From a virus, in the IMG/VR virus record IMGVR_UViG_3300022924_000023, positions 1 through 41,515 of that record: DNA of 41,515 nucleotides; one strand, written 5' to 3'. Shown here piece by piece: positions 6,358 through 15,214 of the stretch. The position numbers and the translations under genes are program-made. The notes below the pieces were generated by a model. The model worked only from the letters and a program-made list of their open reading frames with translations, made no database searches and was not told the origin of the DNA. Position 1 is the first letter of the stretch. Every line of letters starts with the position of its first letter.

Positions 6358-8087
6358 TGGCAGTCCCTGGTCACATCATCGGTAAAGTTCGATTCGGCTT
6401 GTCGCCAGACGAGCAGGAAAAGCTGCTGGACATCGCTATCAAGATGTTTGCCGGCTGCAAGAATGAGCGAACCGATTATGAAGGGGACTTCCGGGTATTG
6501 TCTGAAATGTTCATGCCGAATGGCCTGCGCCTGGAAGACAACGCCAAATCGACCCGCAATAAGTGGGGCAAGATTATCAATAACACCGGCCTGCGTGCCG
6601 TTCGTACCGTTGGTGCGGGTATGCAATCCGGTATGACCAGCCCAGGCCGTCCCTGGGTAAAGCTGGGCATTGAAGACTTTGAAATGCAGGAAGACGCCGA
6701 GGTCAAGGAATGGCTGGAATTTTCCACCCAGCGCCTGCTGACCGTTTTCCGCCGGTCGAATATGTATGGTGGAAGCCATCAGTTTTACAAGAACATTGCC
6801 GTGTTTGGTACCGCAGCTGAATTGCAGCTGGAGGACTTTGACAATGTCATGGACTTTACCAACCTTTTAACCGGCAGTTACTGGATTGGAAACAATGCCA
6901 GGGGCCGTGTTGACCGCCTGTTCGTTCGTCAAAAATATACCGTTGTCCAGATGGTGGAAAAATTCGGCATCGATAATGTCGACCCATCTGTCAAGCTGAT
7001 GTACCAGCGCAATGACTTCTTCCAGACTGTTTATGTGAACCTGGGGATTTTCCCCAACCCGTATTCAAAATGGGCGCCAAACGGCGAAGTGCTTATTGCA
7101 GCCAACCAGAAGCCGTTCGTTTCCGTGTACTGGGTCGATGGCCAGAACGCCAAACGCCCACTGAAGACATCAGGATTTAATCGTTTCCCTGGCCAGGTTG
7201 CCCGTTGGGACCGTGCTGCAGACGAAGCCTATGGCAGCGGTTGTGGAATTGTTGCCCTGGGCGATACCCGAGCGATGCAGCTGAAGGAACGTGAAAAAGC
7301 CAAAGGCCTGCAGAAAATGATTAACCCGCCCGTTTCAGCCCCGTCTGAAATGCGCCAGGGGCAATACCCAATTTCAGGCCTGCCAGGCGGCATCACTTAC
7401 CGACCACCGCAATCGGCACCGGATTCCGTGCGTTCCATGTACGAAGTGAACCTGCCGCTGCAGTACCTTTCCAATGACATCATCCTGGACGAAGAGCGCG
7501 TCAATAGCGCGTTCTATGTCGACCTGTTTATGATGATTTCCAATTCCGTTGACCACGACAAAACAGCGTTTGAAGTCGCCCGGATGAACGAAGAAAAGCT
7601 GCAGGCACTTGGCCCGGTTACCGATTCGCTTAATAACGAATACCTGGACCCGAAAATTGAGCGTGCCATTGAAATTATGATGGACGCAGACCTGTTGCCA
7701 CCACCACCACCGCAAATCCAGGGCAAGGCGCTGAAGGTCGAATACATCGGCGTCCTGGCCCAGGCACAGCAGATGGTCGGTATCGGCGGCATTGAGCGTT
7801 TCCTGACGTTTACCGGCAACGCTGAAAAAATGTTCCCGGGCATGGGTGCGCTTGACCAGGTCAATATCGGCGCGACAATCCAGGAAGTTGGAACCATGAT
7901 TGGTGTACCGACCCGATTACTGAATGACGATAACGCCATTAAACAAATCCAGGACGCACGCGCCCAGGAAATGGCACAGCAACAACAAGCCCAGACCGTT
8001 ATGGCTGGCGCTGATGTCGCACAAAAACTGGGCAGCGTCCCAATGGGTGAAGGTAACCTGTTGGAACGGTTCGCCGGCCAGGCATAA
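6357..8087 (+). CDS. Portal (head-tail connector) protein
   Basis: The 576-residue protein fits the podoviral 'head to tail connecting protein' family. It has the early segment LSEMFMPNG with 'NKWGKIINNTGLRAVRTVGAGMQSG', an AAELQLEDF region, the stem-forming middle (YGSGCGIVALGDTRAMQLKERE), and the loop QYLSNDIILDEERVNSAFYVDLFMM. It ends in Gln-rich helices. It forms the dodecameric ring at one capsid vertex through which DNA is packaged and ejected and to which the tail adaptor binds. Its place between terL and scaffold is canonical. Confidence 0.92.
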   Translation: MAVPGHIIGKVRFGLSPDEQEKLLDIAIKMFAGCKNERTDYEGDFRVLSEMFMPNGLRLEDNAKSTRNKWGKIINNTGLRAVRTVGAGMQSGMTSPGRPWVKLGIEDFEMQEDAEVKEWLEFSTQRLLTVFRRSNMYGGSHQFYKNIAVFGTAAELQLEDFDNVMDFTNLLTGSYWIGNNARGRVDRLFVRQKYTVVQMVEKFGIDNVDPSVKLMYQRNDFFQTVYVNLGIFPNPYSKWAPNGEVLIAANQKPFVSVYWVDGQNAKRPLKTSGFNRFPGQVARWDRAADEAYGSGCGIVALGDTRAMQLKEREKAKGLQKMINPPVSAPSEMRQGQYPISGLPGGITYRPPQSAPDSVRSMYEVNLPLQYLSNDIILDEERVNSAFYVDLFMMISNSVDHDKTAFEVARMNEEKLQALGPVTDSLNNEYLDPKIERAIEIMMDADLLPPPPPQIQGKALKVEYIGVLAQAQQMVGIGGIERFLTFTGNAEKMFPGMGALDQVNIGATIQEVGTMIGVPTRLLNDDNAIKQIQDARAQEMAQQQQAQTVMAGADVAQKLGSVPMGEGNLLERFAGQA

Positions 8088-8099
8088 GGAGACAAGACA

Positions 8100-8378
8100 A
8101 TGGCAAACGTAGCAGGCGTGTTCAACGCAAACGGTAATTCGACCACAATCATCGTATCCCATGCGAAGTTATCTGTGACTTTGTGGGGCGTGTATAACGC
8201 GATGACGATTTTACAAGCGTCCTATAACAAGGGCAGCACCTGGGTCGATGTTCAGCAGGTTCTTGTCGGCCGCACAATTATCGAGGAAGCAGAACGTGGC
8301 GTGTATTACCGCCTGAATTGTTCTATGTTTGTATCTGGCCCTGCCAATTACCGTCTAGGAACGAGTGAAGTACAATGA
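8100..8378 (+). CDS. Hypothetical beta-rich protein, 92 aa
   Basis: No firm family. The pattern 'TLWG...AMTILQASYNKGSTWVDV' followed by 'E.ERGVYYRLN...' resembles small beta-sandwich structural proteins found in phage head regions, where W-x-x-V and Y-R-L strands alternate. Inferred: a minor head or decoration-type protein. AAGGAGAC precedes the ATG, and the stop overlaps the next start. Confidence 0.6.
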   Translation: MANVAGVFNANGNSTTIIVSHAKLSVTLWGVYNAMTILQASYNKGSTWVDVQQVLVGRTIIEEAERGVYYRLNCSMFVSGPANYRLGTSEVQ

Positions 8379-8695
8379 CAAAAAAGACCATTACCAATAT
8401 CGGTGACCCGGACCAGGTAAAGCAGGCAGCCAAGACCGTGAAGGTCCTGGACGAGCGCACCCGCAACGGCATCATCAAGATGGTGAATGACCCTGATTGC
8501 CTGTACGTGCTGGAAAGTTTCCTTGCCGATGCCCGTGTGTTTAACGACAATTTCCACCCTGACCCATACGAGAATGCCTTCAATGGCGGGTTCCGTTCCA
8601 GCGGTTTATGGTGGCTTTCAAAAGTCATGTTGCACGCCCCGCAGTTTTTGACTACAATGTCCACAGATAACGATAGCCCCATGAAAGCGCAATAA
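8375..8695 (+). CDS. Bbp19-like head-region protein, 106 aa
   Basis: Seen: charged start, then 'PDCLYVLESFLADARVF' and 'NAFNGGFRSSGLWWLSKVM'. This alternation of a short helical repeat and an 'F..G.R..GLWL' motif is like the Bbp19-type protein encoded between portal and scaffold in BPP-1-like phages. I make that match from memory of the pattern, with moderate certainty. The biochemical function is unknown. It overlaps both neighbours by a few bases, so it belongs to the head operon. Confidence 0.6.
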   Translation: MTKKTITNIGDPDQVKQAAKTVKVLDERTRNGIIKMVNDPDCLYVLESFLADARVFNDNFHPDPYENAFNGGFRSSGLWWLSKVMLHAPQFLTTMSTDNDSPMKAQ

Positions 8696-9516
8696 TGACC
8701 GGAACAGCCACCACAGCGAATACAGCCCCTGCAGCCACCCAAACTTCGGCACCTGCAACCACGGCCAATCCTGCGGCTACCACGGCACCAGCTGGTACTA
8801 CAGCTGCGACCGCTGACCCTGCGCCGGCAGCTGAAACAGCTGACCCACGCCAAACATTTGCCGATAGCTACAACGCTACGGCAGGTAAACAAGATTCCGC
8901 CACTGACGCCGCGCAAGCGCCAGCTGGTAAGGAACCTGGTACGTCCGAGGACGGCCAGGCTTCAGATGGTAAAAAACCCGACGAGCAGGTGAAAGACCCT
9001 GCAGCCGAGGGCCAAACCGAAGAGGGTAGTGAACAAAACGCGCAAGCATACGAGCAGTTCACGCTGCCGGAAGGTGTGGAATTGAATGCGGTGGCTTTGG
9101 AAAAAGCAACGCCAATTCTTCAGAAATACAATATGCCACAAGAAGACGCGCAAGCGTTGGTCGACATTGCAGCTGAAATGGTATCCAAGGGTACCCAGGA
9201 CGCTACTGCCGCCCACGAAAAGCTAGTTTCCGAGTGGCATGACCAAACTGTTGAGCAGTACGGTAAAGAAGGTGAAGCCCAGTTTAAGGAAAAAGCTGGC
9301 CTAGCTAACTCTGCCCTCAAGAAATTCTTTTCCCCACAGGAAATGGGTTTATTGGATGCTTACGGAATTGGGAACCTTCCCGGCCTCTTTGGTTTAGCCC
9401 TCCACGTTGGTACCATGATGAAGGAAGACGGGAACGTACTTTCTGGCAATGGAACAGGCGGGGCAGGTGAAAAAACCCTTGCAGACACCTGGTATCCTGA
9501 CGAGCCTAAAAAGTAA
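8695..9516 (+). CDS. Capsid scaffolding-like protein, 273 aa
   Basis: Residues 1-60 are almost only Ala/Thr/Pro, followed by an acidic Asp/Glu/Gln/Lys-rich stretch. Then comes a helical C-terminal half (FTLPEGVELNAVALEKATPI, then EDAQALVDIAAEM, then FSPQEMGLLDAYG), ending near LADTWYP. Known: podoviral scaffolds lie directly before the capsid gene, are acidic and disordered at the start, and end in a short helical capsid-binding tail with a W/F-YP motif. It would fill the prohead interior and leave before or during packaging. A protease role is not supported by any visible catalytic motif. Confidence 0.75.
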   Translation: MTGTATTANTAPAATQTSAPATTANPAATTAPAGTTAATADPAPAAETADPRQTFADSYNATAGKQDSATDAAQAPAGKEPGTSEDGQASDGKKPDEQVKDPAAEGQTEEGSEQNAQAYEQFTLPEGVELNAVALEKATPILQKYNMPQEDAQALVDIAAEMVSKGTQDATAAHEKLVSEWHDQTVEQYGKEGEAQFKEKAGLANSALKKFFSPQEMGLLDAYGIGNLPGLFGLALHVGTMMKEDGNVLSGNGTGGAGEKTLADTWYPDEPKK

Positions 9517-9540
9517 CCCCTCTCTCCTGGAGATTAAAAA

Positions 9541-10548
9541 ATGCCTACTATTGGAACCAATTACTTTACCTTCGCAGACCTTGCGAAGCGTATGGACCCG
9601 AATCTAAAAGACGTCGCCGGCGTAGTTGAGGTTTTGTCGCAATCAAACGACATCCTGAAATTCTTGCCGTTTACAGAAGGTAACCTGCCTACAGGTCACC
9701 GTACAACATTGCGTGCCGGTTTGCCGACCGTTGGTACTCGTCGTATCAACCAGGGCGTTCTGCCATCCAAATCCAAAACCAAACAAGTCGATGAAGGCAC
9801 AATGCTGGTCGAAGCTTACTCTGAAGCTGATACCGAATTGCTGCGTTTAGGCGGTAATGAAGGCGCCATCCGTGCGTCTGAAGACGTCGCAACCTTGGAA
9901 GCCATGAACCAGTTCTTTGCTTCCATCCTGTTGTACGGTAACCCTGCCCAATACATCGACCGTTTCCTGGGTATTGCCCCACGTTTCAGCAGCAAGTCTG
10001 GTGAATATGGCGCACAAATCCTGGATGCCGGTGGTACAGGTTCCGACAACACATCCATCTACCTGGTTGGTTTGGGTGAAAACGGCCTGCACGGTATTTA
10101 CCCATCCGGTACAAACGCCGGTATCGAGCGCAAAGACATGGGCGAACAGCTTCTGGAAGACGCCGGCGGAACCCGTCGCGTTGCCAAGGTTACTCGCTTT
10201 GTATGGCACGCTGGTATCGCGGTTAAAAACTACCGCCACATCGTTCGTATTGCGAACATTGACGTGTCCGACCTGGCCACGTTCGGTTCCGGTTCAGACG
10301 TATCTGCCAACCTGTTGCGCCTGTTAATCCAGGCCACCAACATTGTTCCACAGAACAGCGGATATAACCTGAAATACGTTATCCTGATGAACAGCACGAC
10401 CAAGACCTGGGCCGATATTCAGGTAATGGAAAAGAAAAACGGCGCCTTCACCCTGAAGGAAATCGAAGGTAAAGAGTTTATCTCTTTCCGTGGATGGCCG
10501 GTAATTCTGACCGATGCTATCACTAACGCAGAATCTCGCGTGGTGTAA
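9541..10548 (+). CDS. Major capsid protein (epsilon15 gp7-like)
   Basis: A 335-residue protein directly after the scaffold with a strong leader (CTGGAG). The start MPTIGTNYFTFADLAKRMDP, the loop LPTGHRTTLRAGLPTVGTRR, a SYNxT-like E-loop region (YSEADTELL) and the 'NQFFASILLYGN' helix fit the podoviral capsid family that includes epsilon15 gp7, an HK97 fold. It forms the icosahedral shell. Codon use favours highly expressed codons (GGT, CGT, AAC) more than the neighbours, as expected of the most abundant virion protein. A long perfect hairpin follows the stop. Confidence 0.9.
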   Translation: MPTIGTNYFTFADLAKRMDPNLKDVAGVVEVLSQSNDILKFLPFTEGNLPTGHRTTLRAGLPTVGTRRINQGVLPSKSKTKQVDEGTMLVEAYSEADTELLRLGGNEGAIRASEDVATLEAMNQFFASILLYGNPAQYIDRFLGIAPRFSSKSGEYGAQILDAGGTGSDNTSIYLVGLGENGLHGIYPSGTNAGIERKDMGEQLLEDAGGTRRVAKVTRFVWHAGIAVKNYRHIVRIANIDVSDLATFGSGSDVSANLLRLLIQATNIVPQNSGYNLKYVILMNSTTKTWADIQVMEKKNGAFTLKEIEGKEFISFRGWPVILTDAITNAESRVV

Positions 10549-10554
10549 CCCAAG

Positions 10555-10584
10555 TATGTCGACGACATTGATGTCGTCGACATA
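10555..10584. terminator. Perfect 12-bp hairpin after the capsid gene
   Basis: TATGTCGACGAC pairs perfectly with GTCGTCGACATA around the loop ATTGAT. There is no U-run after it, so it is not a standard rho-independent terminator. It may be an RNase III-type processing site or a 3' stabiliser that raises capsid mRNA level, or a weak terminator. Confidence 0.6.
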
Positions 10585-10617
10585 GCCTAACCCCTTCCAC
10601 TCTATGGAGTAATTACC

Positions 10618-11019
10618 ATGCTTATCGATGACCAAATCACCTTTTGCACCGCCCAGCAAATCCTGGCAACCGGCTTCTCTGAAGACGTTGTTGACCTGGG
10701 TGTCCCTGGCCAAGGTGCGGGTAACGACCTGAACGTCCTGGCATTCATTTCCCAGGCGTACAACAACCTGACGTCCCTGACTATCGCCCTGCAATCGTCT
10801 GTCGATGCTGCTTTCACTGCCCCGAAAGCACACCAATCGATTACCGTTTTGCTGGCTGACCTGTACATGGGCAAAAAAATCGACCTGGGTGTTATCCCTG
10901 GCGACGCTCTGCGTTATACTCGCTTGGCATTTACCGTAGCCGGCACAGCGCCGACAACCGGTCGTGTTGATGCGACAATCTCGCCGTTCGGCCGCCAGTC
11001 CTTCGTCGGACAACCATAA
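10618..11019 (+). CDS. Capsid cement/decoration protein (Bbp16-like), 133 aa
   Basis: Seen: start MLIDDQITFC, then ATGFSEDVVDLG, then 'GNDLNVLAFISQAYNN', and alternating strands to the end. The 'ST.VIDLG....G.L.V' pattern right after a capsid gene matches the Bbp16-type cement proteins of BPP-1-like phages, which have a jelly-roll fold and stabilise the shell from outside. Strong ribosome binding site (ATGGAGTAA). The gene is bounded by a hairpin before it and a terminator after it, so it forms an expression unit with the capsid gene. Confidence 0.75.
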   Translation: MLIDDQITFCTAQQILATGFSEDVVDLGVPGQGAGNDLNVLAFISQAYNNLTSLTIALQSSVDAAFTAPKAHQSITVLLADLYMGKKIDLGVIPGDALRYTRLAFTVAGTAPTTGRVDATISPFGRQSFVGQP

Positions 11020-11023
11020 TCCT

Positions 11024-11054
11024 GATGGAATCCGTCATGCGGATTCCATCTTTT
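11024..11054 (+). terminator. Rho-independent terminator after cement gene
   Basis: An 11-bp perfect stem (GATGGAATCCG / CGGATTCCATC) with a TCATG loop is followed by TTTT. It lies four bases after the stop of the cement gene and would end or reduce the head transcript. Confidence 0.8.
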
Positions 11055-11079
11055 CCCGCAATTCTTTGGAGTAAATCCT

Positions 11080-11715
11080 ATGAAACTATTTAAAGTTATC
11101 TACGAAGCCGGTGCTTTCATCGACAATTTCCACTACGGCAAAGATGAAATCGTTGCTTACGATGATTCCAATGACGACGAACCACCAATGTGGGGCGTTG
11201 AGGTGGATGAAACTGGCGAAGAAGTACGCACTGCGACTTCCCCGTTAAGCGAATCCGCTGATGCTAAAGCTGAACGCAAGGTCCGTGCCGCCCGTGGCGC
11301 TGCCCAGGCATTGGCTGATAACGCATTCCGCGACCAGAACACAACCCCGCAAGAATTGGCCAAGCGCATTTCTGCACCAAACCCAGGAACAGCCCAGGCC
11401 GTTGCTGCGAATAAAGTGCTGAACGAAGCCGCTGACCAGGTCATGCAACACGACGCAGAAGTGGCCGCAAGCCAGGTTGCTGACGTTGCTGGTATCGAAT
11501 CCGGTGTTACACCAGAACCTGCGACCATCGCCAACACCCCAGAAGCTGCACGCGCTGCCCAAATCAGCGACGCCCTGGGACTGCTGGACCACGGTAACGA
11601 TGCTCACTGGACACAATCCGGTCTTCCAAGCCTGGACGTCCTGAAGACTGCCCTGGGTTATGATGTTGCCCGTAAAGAAGTCGATGCCGGCTTCAAGCGC
11701 GTGGTTAAAAAATAA
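11080..11715 (+). CDS. Hypothetical virion-region protein, 211 aa
   Basis: A short beta-like N-terminus (MKLFKVIYEAGAFIDNF) is followed by a long Ala/Glu-rich, probably helical or disordered middle and a C-terminal module. That module (HWTQSGLPSLDVLKTALGYD then VARKEVDAGFKRV, about 171-208) has the pattern 'W...GLPS.D.L...LG..V.R.EVDA'. Such HeH/LEM-like C-termini are frequent in phage head-region proteins and may bind nucleic acid or capsid partners. The precise role is unknown. The gene is enclosed by terminators on both sides. Confidence 0.65.
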   Translation: MKLFKVIYEAGAFIDNFHYGKDEIVAYDDSNDDEPPMWGVEVDETGEEVRTATSPLSESADAKAERKVRAARGAAQALADNAFRDQNTTPQELAKRISAPNPGTAQAVAANKVLNEAADQVMQHDAEVAASQVADVAGIESGVTPEPATIANTPEAARAAQISDALGLLDHGNDAHWTQSGLPSLDVLKTALGYDVARKEVDAGFKRVVKK

Positions 11716-11743
11716 TCTGCATACCGCAGTTTTATAACTATTG

Positions 11744-11800
11744 AACCTGGTGTGGTGCCTGGACTAAATTTGTCCTACACTGCACCAGGTTTTTCTTTTT
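11744..11800 (+). terminator. Rho-independent terminator before tail genes
   Basis: AACCTGGTG (11744-11752) pairs perfectly with CACCAGGTT (11783-11791). The 30-base interior holds a smaller GGAC/GTCC hairpin, and TTTCTTTTT follows. It separates head from tail genes. TTGAAC at 11741 with TAAATT at 11765 is a possible but weak promoter inside the same stretch. Confidence 0.65.
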
Positions 11801-11809
11801 GGGGGCTAC

Positions 11810-12463
11810 ATGGCACAAAGCAAACTAGACATTTATAACTTCTCTCTGTTTCAAATTGGCCATACCCGCACGGTAAATTCCCCGACGGAAAACACCATCG
11901 AGCGCAAACACTGTGACGCTGTCTATAATCAGCACCGCCGGGCTATCCTGGAATCCAGTAAGTGGGCATTTGCCAAGACTTTCATTAAGCTGTCCCTGAC
12001 CGGCAACGTAACGCCAGACGGCCGCTTGGAATATCATTACCCAATCGAATGCCTGAAGGCCCTGGAAATTGTCCGGTCGTCGCCACGGGTACCAAAAATT
12101 CCTTTTATGACCGGTTCTATCCGGGACATTGAAACCAATGAAGAGCGCCGGGTTATCTGGACGAATGCGCCCGATGCCGTTTTATTGTGCATCCGGGATG
12201 TAACCCTGCCATCGATGTTTACCAGCAATTTTACCCAGGCGCTGTCATACCGCATGGGCGTCGACCTGGCCACTGTCCTGGCCAAAAACTCGTCGAAGTC
12301 AAACGATATGTTCAAGCTGTACCAATGGGCCATGGACCAGGCTATTTTGTCCGGTGAAGTGGAAGCTGAAGATGAACCAGAACGCGATGCTGAATGGATT
12401 GAACAGGCCTATGATACTGAAATGTTCAGCCCCAGCTATTCCAAACTGCGCCAGGGGTATTAA
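11810..12463 (+). CDS. Tail adaptor (tail tubular protein A-like), 217 aa
   Basis: The start MAQSKLDIYNFSLFQIGHTR is followed by the typical adaptor elements: 'C..VYNQHRRAILES..W.FA', then 'YPIECLKALEI', then 'FTQALSYRMGVDLATVLAKNS' and 'LYQWAMDQA'. Known: this family (T7 gp11/P22 gp4-like) forms a ring below the portal and connects it to the nozzle. The distance from the portal and the following nozzle gene agree. Good GGGGGC leader. Confidence 0.85.
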   Translation: MAQSKLDIYNFSLFQIGHTRTVNSPTENTIERKHCDAVYNQHRRAILESSKWAFAKTFIKLSLTGNVTPDGRLEYHYPIECLKALEIVRSSPRVPKIPFMTGSIRDIETNEERRVIWTNAPDAVLLCIRDVTLPSMFTSNFTQALSYRMGVDLATVLAKNSSKSNDMFKLYQWAMDQAILSGEVEAEDEPERDAEWIEQAYDTEMFSPSYSKLRQGY

Positions 12464-12465
12464 TC

Positions 12466-14730
12466 ATGGGGACGAAAAAAACATACCGCGCCTTTTCTGC
12501 AGGTGAATTAGCTGAAGATATGTACGGCCGCTATGACGTCGACAAATACGGTACTGGCTGCCGCATTCTGAACAACATGGTTATCAAAGCCCAGGGCGGG
12601 GTTTATATGCGCCCAGGGCTGCGCCATGTTTGCGAAGTGGGCGATTCGACCCGTGAACATTTCTTGTTGCCGTTCGAGTATTCGGACATTGATAATTACC
12701 AGCTGCTATTCGGCCATAACACAATGCGCGTGTTGCGCCATGGCGGCCTGGTCCTGGAAGCTGAAAAGACAATCACCGCGCTGACCAATAGCGTAACCCC
12801 GGTGGTAACCGTAAACGCTCACGGTTTTACCACTGGCCAGGAAGTGTATGTCTATAACGTCCAGGGAATGCGCCAGGTCAATAACCTGCAGGCGAAAATC
12901 ACCGTTATCAATGCCAATACGTTTTCATTGAACGGCGTAAACACCGACGACTTTGACCTGTTTGTCTCTGGGAAAATTGCACGGGTTTATGAAATCCCGA
13001 CGCCTTACGCCGATGGCGATGTGCCGGCCATATACTATGCCCAGACGGCCGATGTGATGACCTTGGTGCATCTGGACTATCCGGTAAAGGAATTGAAGCG
13101 TACTGGCCATACATCCTGGACCATTGTGGATGCAACCTTTGCCCCGTTGCAGCCGGCACCGGCAGGCGTGACTGCAGCGCCGGCCGTGGGTAGCGGTACC
13201 GTCCTGTATTCTTATGTTGTGACGGCCGTGGCCAATGAAAGCCTGGAAGAATCGCTGCCATCAAACGTGGCGACAGCTTTGAACAATTTTGCCGTTGCTG
13301 GTAATTCCAACCGGATTATCTGGCCGGCCGTGGCGGGTGCTTCAAAGTACAACGTGTATAAACTGGATAACGGTATTTATGGCTATATCGGTTCCACGGA
13401 AACACTGGAATTTATCGATACCTTCCTGAAGCCAATCCTGAACGATACACCGCCAAAGGCCCGTAACCCATTTGTTGGTGCCGGCAATTACCCATCCGTT
13501 GTGGCATTCCAGCAGCAACGTCGCGTCTTTGCCCATACCCGCAACAAGTCGGATGGCATCTGGATGTCACGCCCTGGGCAATACGGTAACCTGTCGGTAT
13601 CGGTACCGTACAAGGATGATGATGGCATCAGCTTCAGCATTGCATCTGGCAAGGTCAACGCCATCAACCACCTTATTTCCTTCCGGGAATTGCTGATGAT
13701 GACGACGTCTGCAGAATGGAAGCTTGGTTCTGACGGCCCACTGACCCCGACATCTGTAAACCCGGTACCGGAAACGAATTACGGGTCATCGAAGGTTAAG
13801 CCGGTTGTCATCGGCAACACCGCCATCTTTAACAGCAAATACGGTAAACGGGTCCGGGATTATTCCTATACCTTTGAAGCCGACGGTTACGATGGGAACG
13901 ACCTGTCCATCCTGTCCAGTCACTTGCTGAAGAACCGGGAAATTTCCAGCTGGGCCTTTGCCCAGGAACCGGATGCGGTTATCTGGTGCGTGATGTCTGA
14001 TGGTAAAATGTGCAGCATTACATATATGCGGGAACATAAAGTCTGGGGCTGGGCGCGTCACGAAACTGACGGCTTTGTCGAATCGGTATCGGTTGTTCCT
14101 GACCCTGACCTGCGCCGGGATGCTGTTTATTTTGTTGTGCGCCGCACTGTCAATGGCGTGCAGAAGCGTTTTGTTGAAATCCTGGAAGAGTATGTCGACG
14201 ACCCAATCGAAAACGCATTCTTTATGGATGCCGGCCACCAGCAAAAAACAGCTGAAGCAACTGATACGGTTTATGGCCTATGGCATCTGGAAGGCCGTGA
14301 GGTGGCGATATACGCCGATGGTGACGTCCTGGAAAACGAAACGGTTACCGATGGTATGGTTGTGCTTCCCCGTGCATACAAGACCATCCTGGTCGGTTTG
14401 CCGTATATGGGTGAAATGCAACCGATGGCGCCGGAAATGGACACCCAGGCCGGGTCAACCCTGGGCGACCCCAAGCGCATCAAGGGCATCATTGTCCAGG
14501 TGCTGCGAACCCGTGGTGTTGAAGTTGCCCAGGATAATACCGACGACGTCTTTGGTGATATGCGGCCGATGTTTGAGGATGGCGACCTGTCCAATAAAAT
14601 CCAGCCACAGTCTGGCCTGATTGATTTGCCGGTGCTGACATTCTGGGATGACCAATACGTTGCACCGTATATCCGCCAGCGTTACCCATTGCCGGCACAA
14701 ATTCTAACACTGACACCAACCTATGACTGA
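12466..14730 (+). CDS. Tail nozzle protein (tail tubular protein B / P22 gp10-like), 754 aa
   Basis: The N-terminus 'YRAFSAGELAEDMYGRYDVDKYGTGCRILNN' followed by 'GGVYMRPGLR' and 'LLPFEYSDIDNYQLLFG' is diagnostic of the nozzle or stabilisation family. A fibronectin-like insert (GVTAAPAVGSG...YSYVVTAV...YNVYK...) lies near residues 235-320, and the propeller-like region continues (WMSRPGQYGNLS). It closes the tail tube and holds fibres. It starts two bases after the adaptor gene. Confidence 0.88.
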   Translation: MGTKKTYRAFSAGELAEDMYGRYDVDKYGTGCRILNNMVIKAQGGVYMRPGLRHVCEVGDSTREHFLLPFEYSDIDNYQLLFGHNTMRVLRHGGLVLEAEKTITALTNSVTPVVTVNAHGFTTGQEVYVYNVQGMRQVNNLQAKITVINANTFSLNGVNTDDFDLFVSGKIARVYEIPTPYADGDVPAIYYAQTADVMTLVHLDYPVKELKRTGHTSWTIVDATFAPLQPAPAGVTAAPAVGSGTVLYSYVVTAVANESLEESLPSNVATALNNFAVAGNSNRIIWPAVAGASKYNVYKLDNGIYGYIGSTETLEFIDTFLKPILNDTPPKARNPFVGAGNYPSVVAFQQQRRVFAHTRNKSDGIWMSRPGQYGNLSVSVPYKDDDGISFSIASGKVNAINHLISFRELLMMTTSAEWKLGSDGPLTPTSVNPVPETNYGSSKVKPVVIGNTAIFNSKYGKRVRDYSYTFEADGYDGNDLSILSSHLLKNREISSWAFAQEPDAVIWCVMSDGKMCSITYMREHKVWGWARHETDGFVESVSVVPDPDLRRDAVYFVVRRTVNGVQKRFVEILEEYVDDPIENAFFMDAGHQQKTAEATDTVYGLWHLEGREVAIYADGDVLENETVTDGMVVLPRAYKTILVGLPYMGEMQPMAPEMDTQAGSTLGDPKRIKGIIVQVLRTRGVEVAQDNTDDVFGDMRPMFEDGDLSNKIQPQSGLIDLPVLTFWDDQYVAPYIRQRYPLPAQILTLTPTYD

Positions 14731-15214
14731 TGAACTGATTGTCATACCGGCAACGGAAGAGGACTGTTATCACATGGCGGGTAAAATGCGCCAGGCTGAC
14801 GTCGAAGAGATTTACCGTTCCGGGCCATGGCGGCCACTTCATGCGTTACTGGCTTCTGTCCGGGCAAGCGAAAAAAGCTTCTCGGTATTTGACGGGGTTG
14901 ATTCCCCGGTACCGGTTCTGATGTATGGCGTGGTGAAGCGCAAACGCATTTTTGATACCAGGGCCATTATCTGGATGCTGGGAACTGACAAAGTATTCAG
15001 TGTTAAAAAGCGTTTCCTGAAACAATGCGGCAGGGAAATGGACGAACTGTTTTCCGGATTGACTGTTTACAATTATATTGATGCGGATAATAAACAATCT
15101 CTTCGCTGGCTAAAATGGCTGGGATTTGATATTCTTCCTGCAGAACCCCGTGGCTGGCTCAAAAAGCCGTTTCATTACATTGAAAGGACATACCCCGATG
15201 TGCGAACCGATTAG
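14723..15214 (+). CDS. T7 gp13-like (DUF2833) GNAT-fold virion assembly protein, 163 aa
   Basis: The protein has a GNAT-like outline. An N-terminal strand (ELIVIPATEEDCYHMAGKMR) is followed by 'YGVVKRKRIFDTRAIIWMLGTD' and the C-terminal 'YIDADNKQSLRWLKWLGFDI' that is typical of T7 gp13-type proteins (DUF2833). Known: T7 gp13 is needed for virion morphogenesis, and no acetylation target is proven. It overlaps the nozzle gene by eight bases and precedes the gp14-like gene, the same order as in T7. Confidence 0.75.
   Translation: MTDELIVIPATEEDCYHMAGKMRQADVEEIYRSGPWRPLHALLASVRASEKSFSVFDGVDSPVPVLMYGVVKRKRIFDTRAIIWMLGTDKVFSVKKRFLKQCGREMDELFSGLTVYNYIDADNKQSLRWLKWLGFDILPAEPRGWLKKPFHYIERTYPDVRTD

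Noticed and set aside
12901-12919. ACCGTTATC match to the operator left arm in the nozzle gene
   Set aside because: The right arm does not match and the site is deep inside a coding region; probably chance.
14000-14620. 206-codon second frame inside the nozzle gene
   Set aside because: Unlike the methyltransferase overlap, it has no good ribosome binding site, no coupling to a neighbour and a random Arg/Trp/Ser-rich product.
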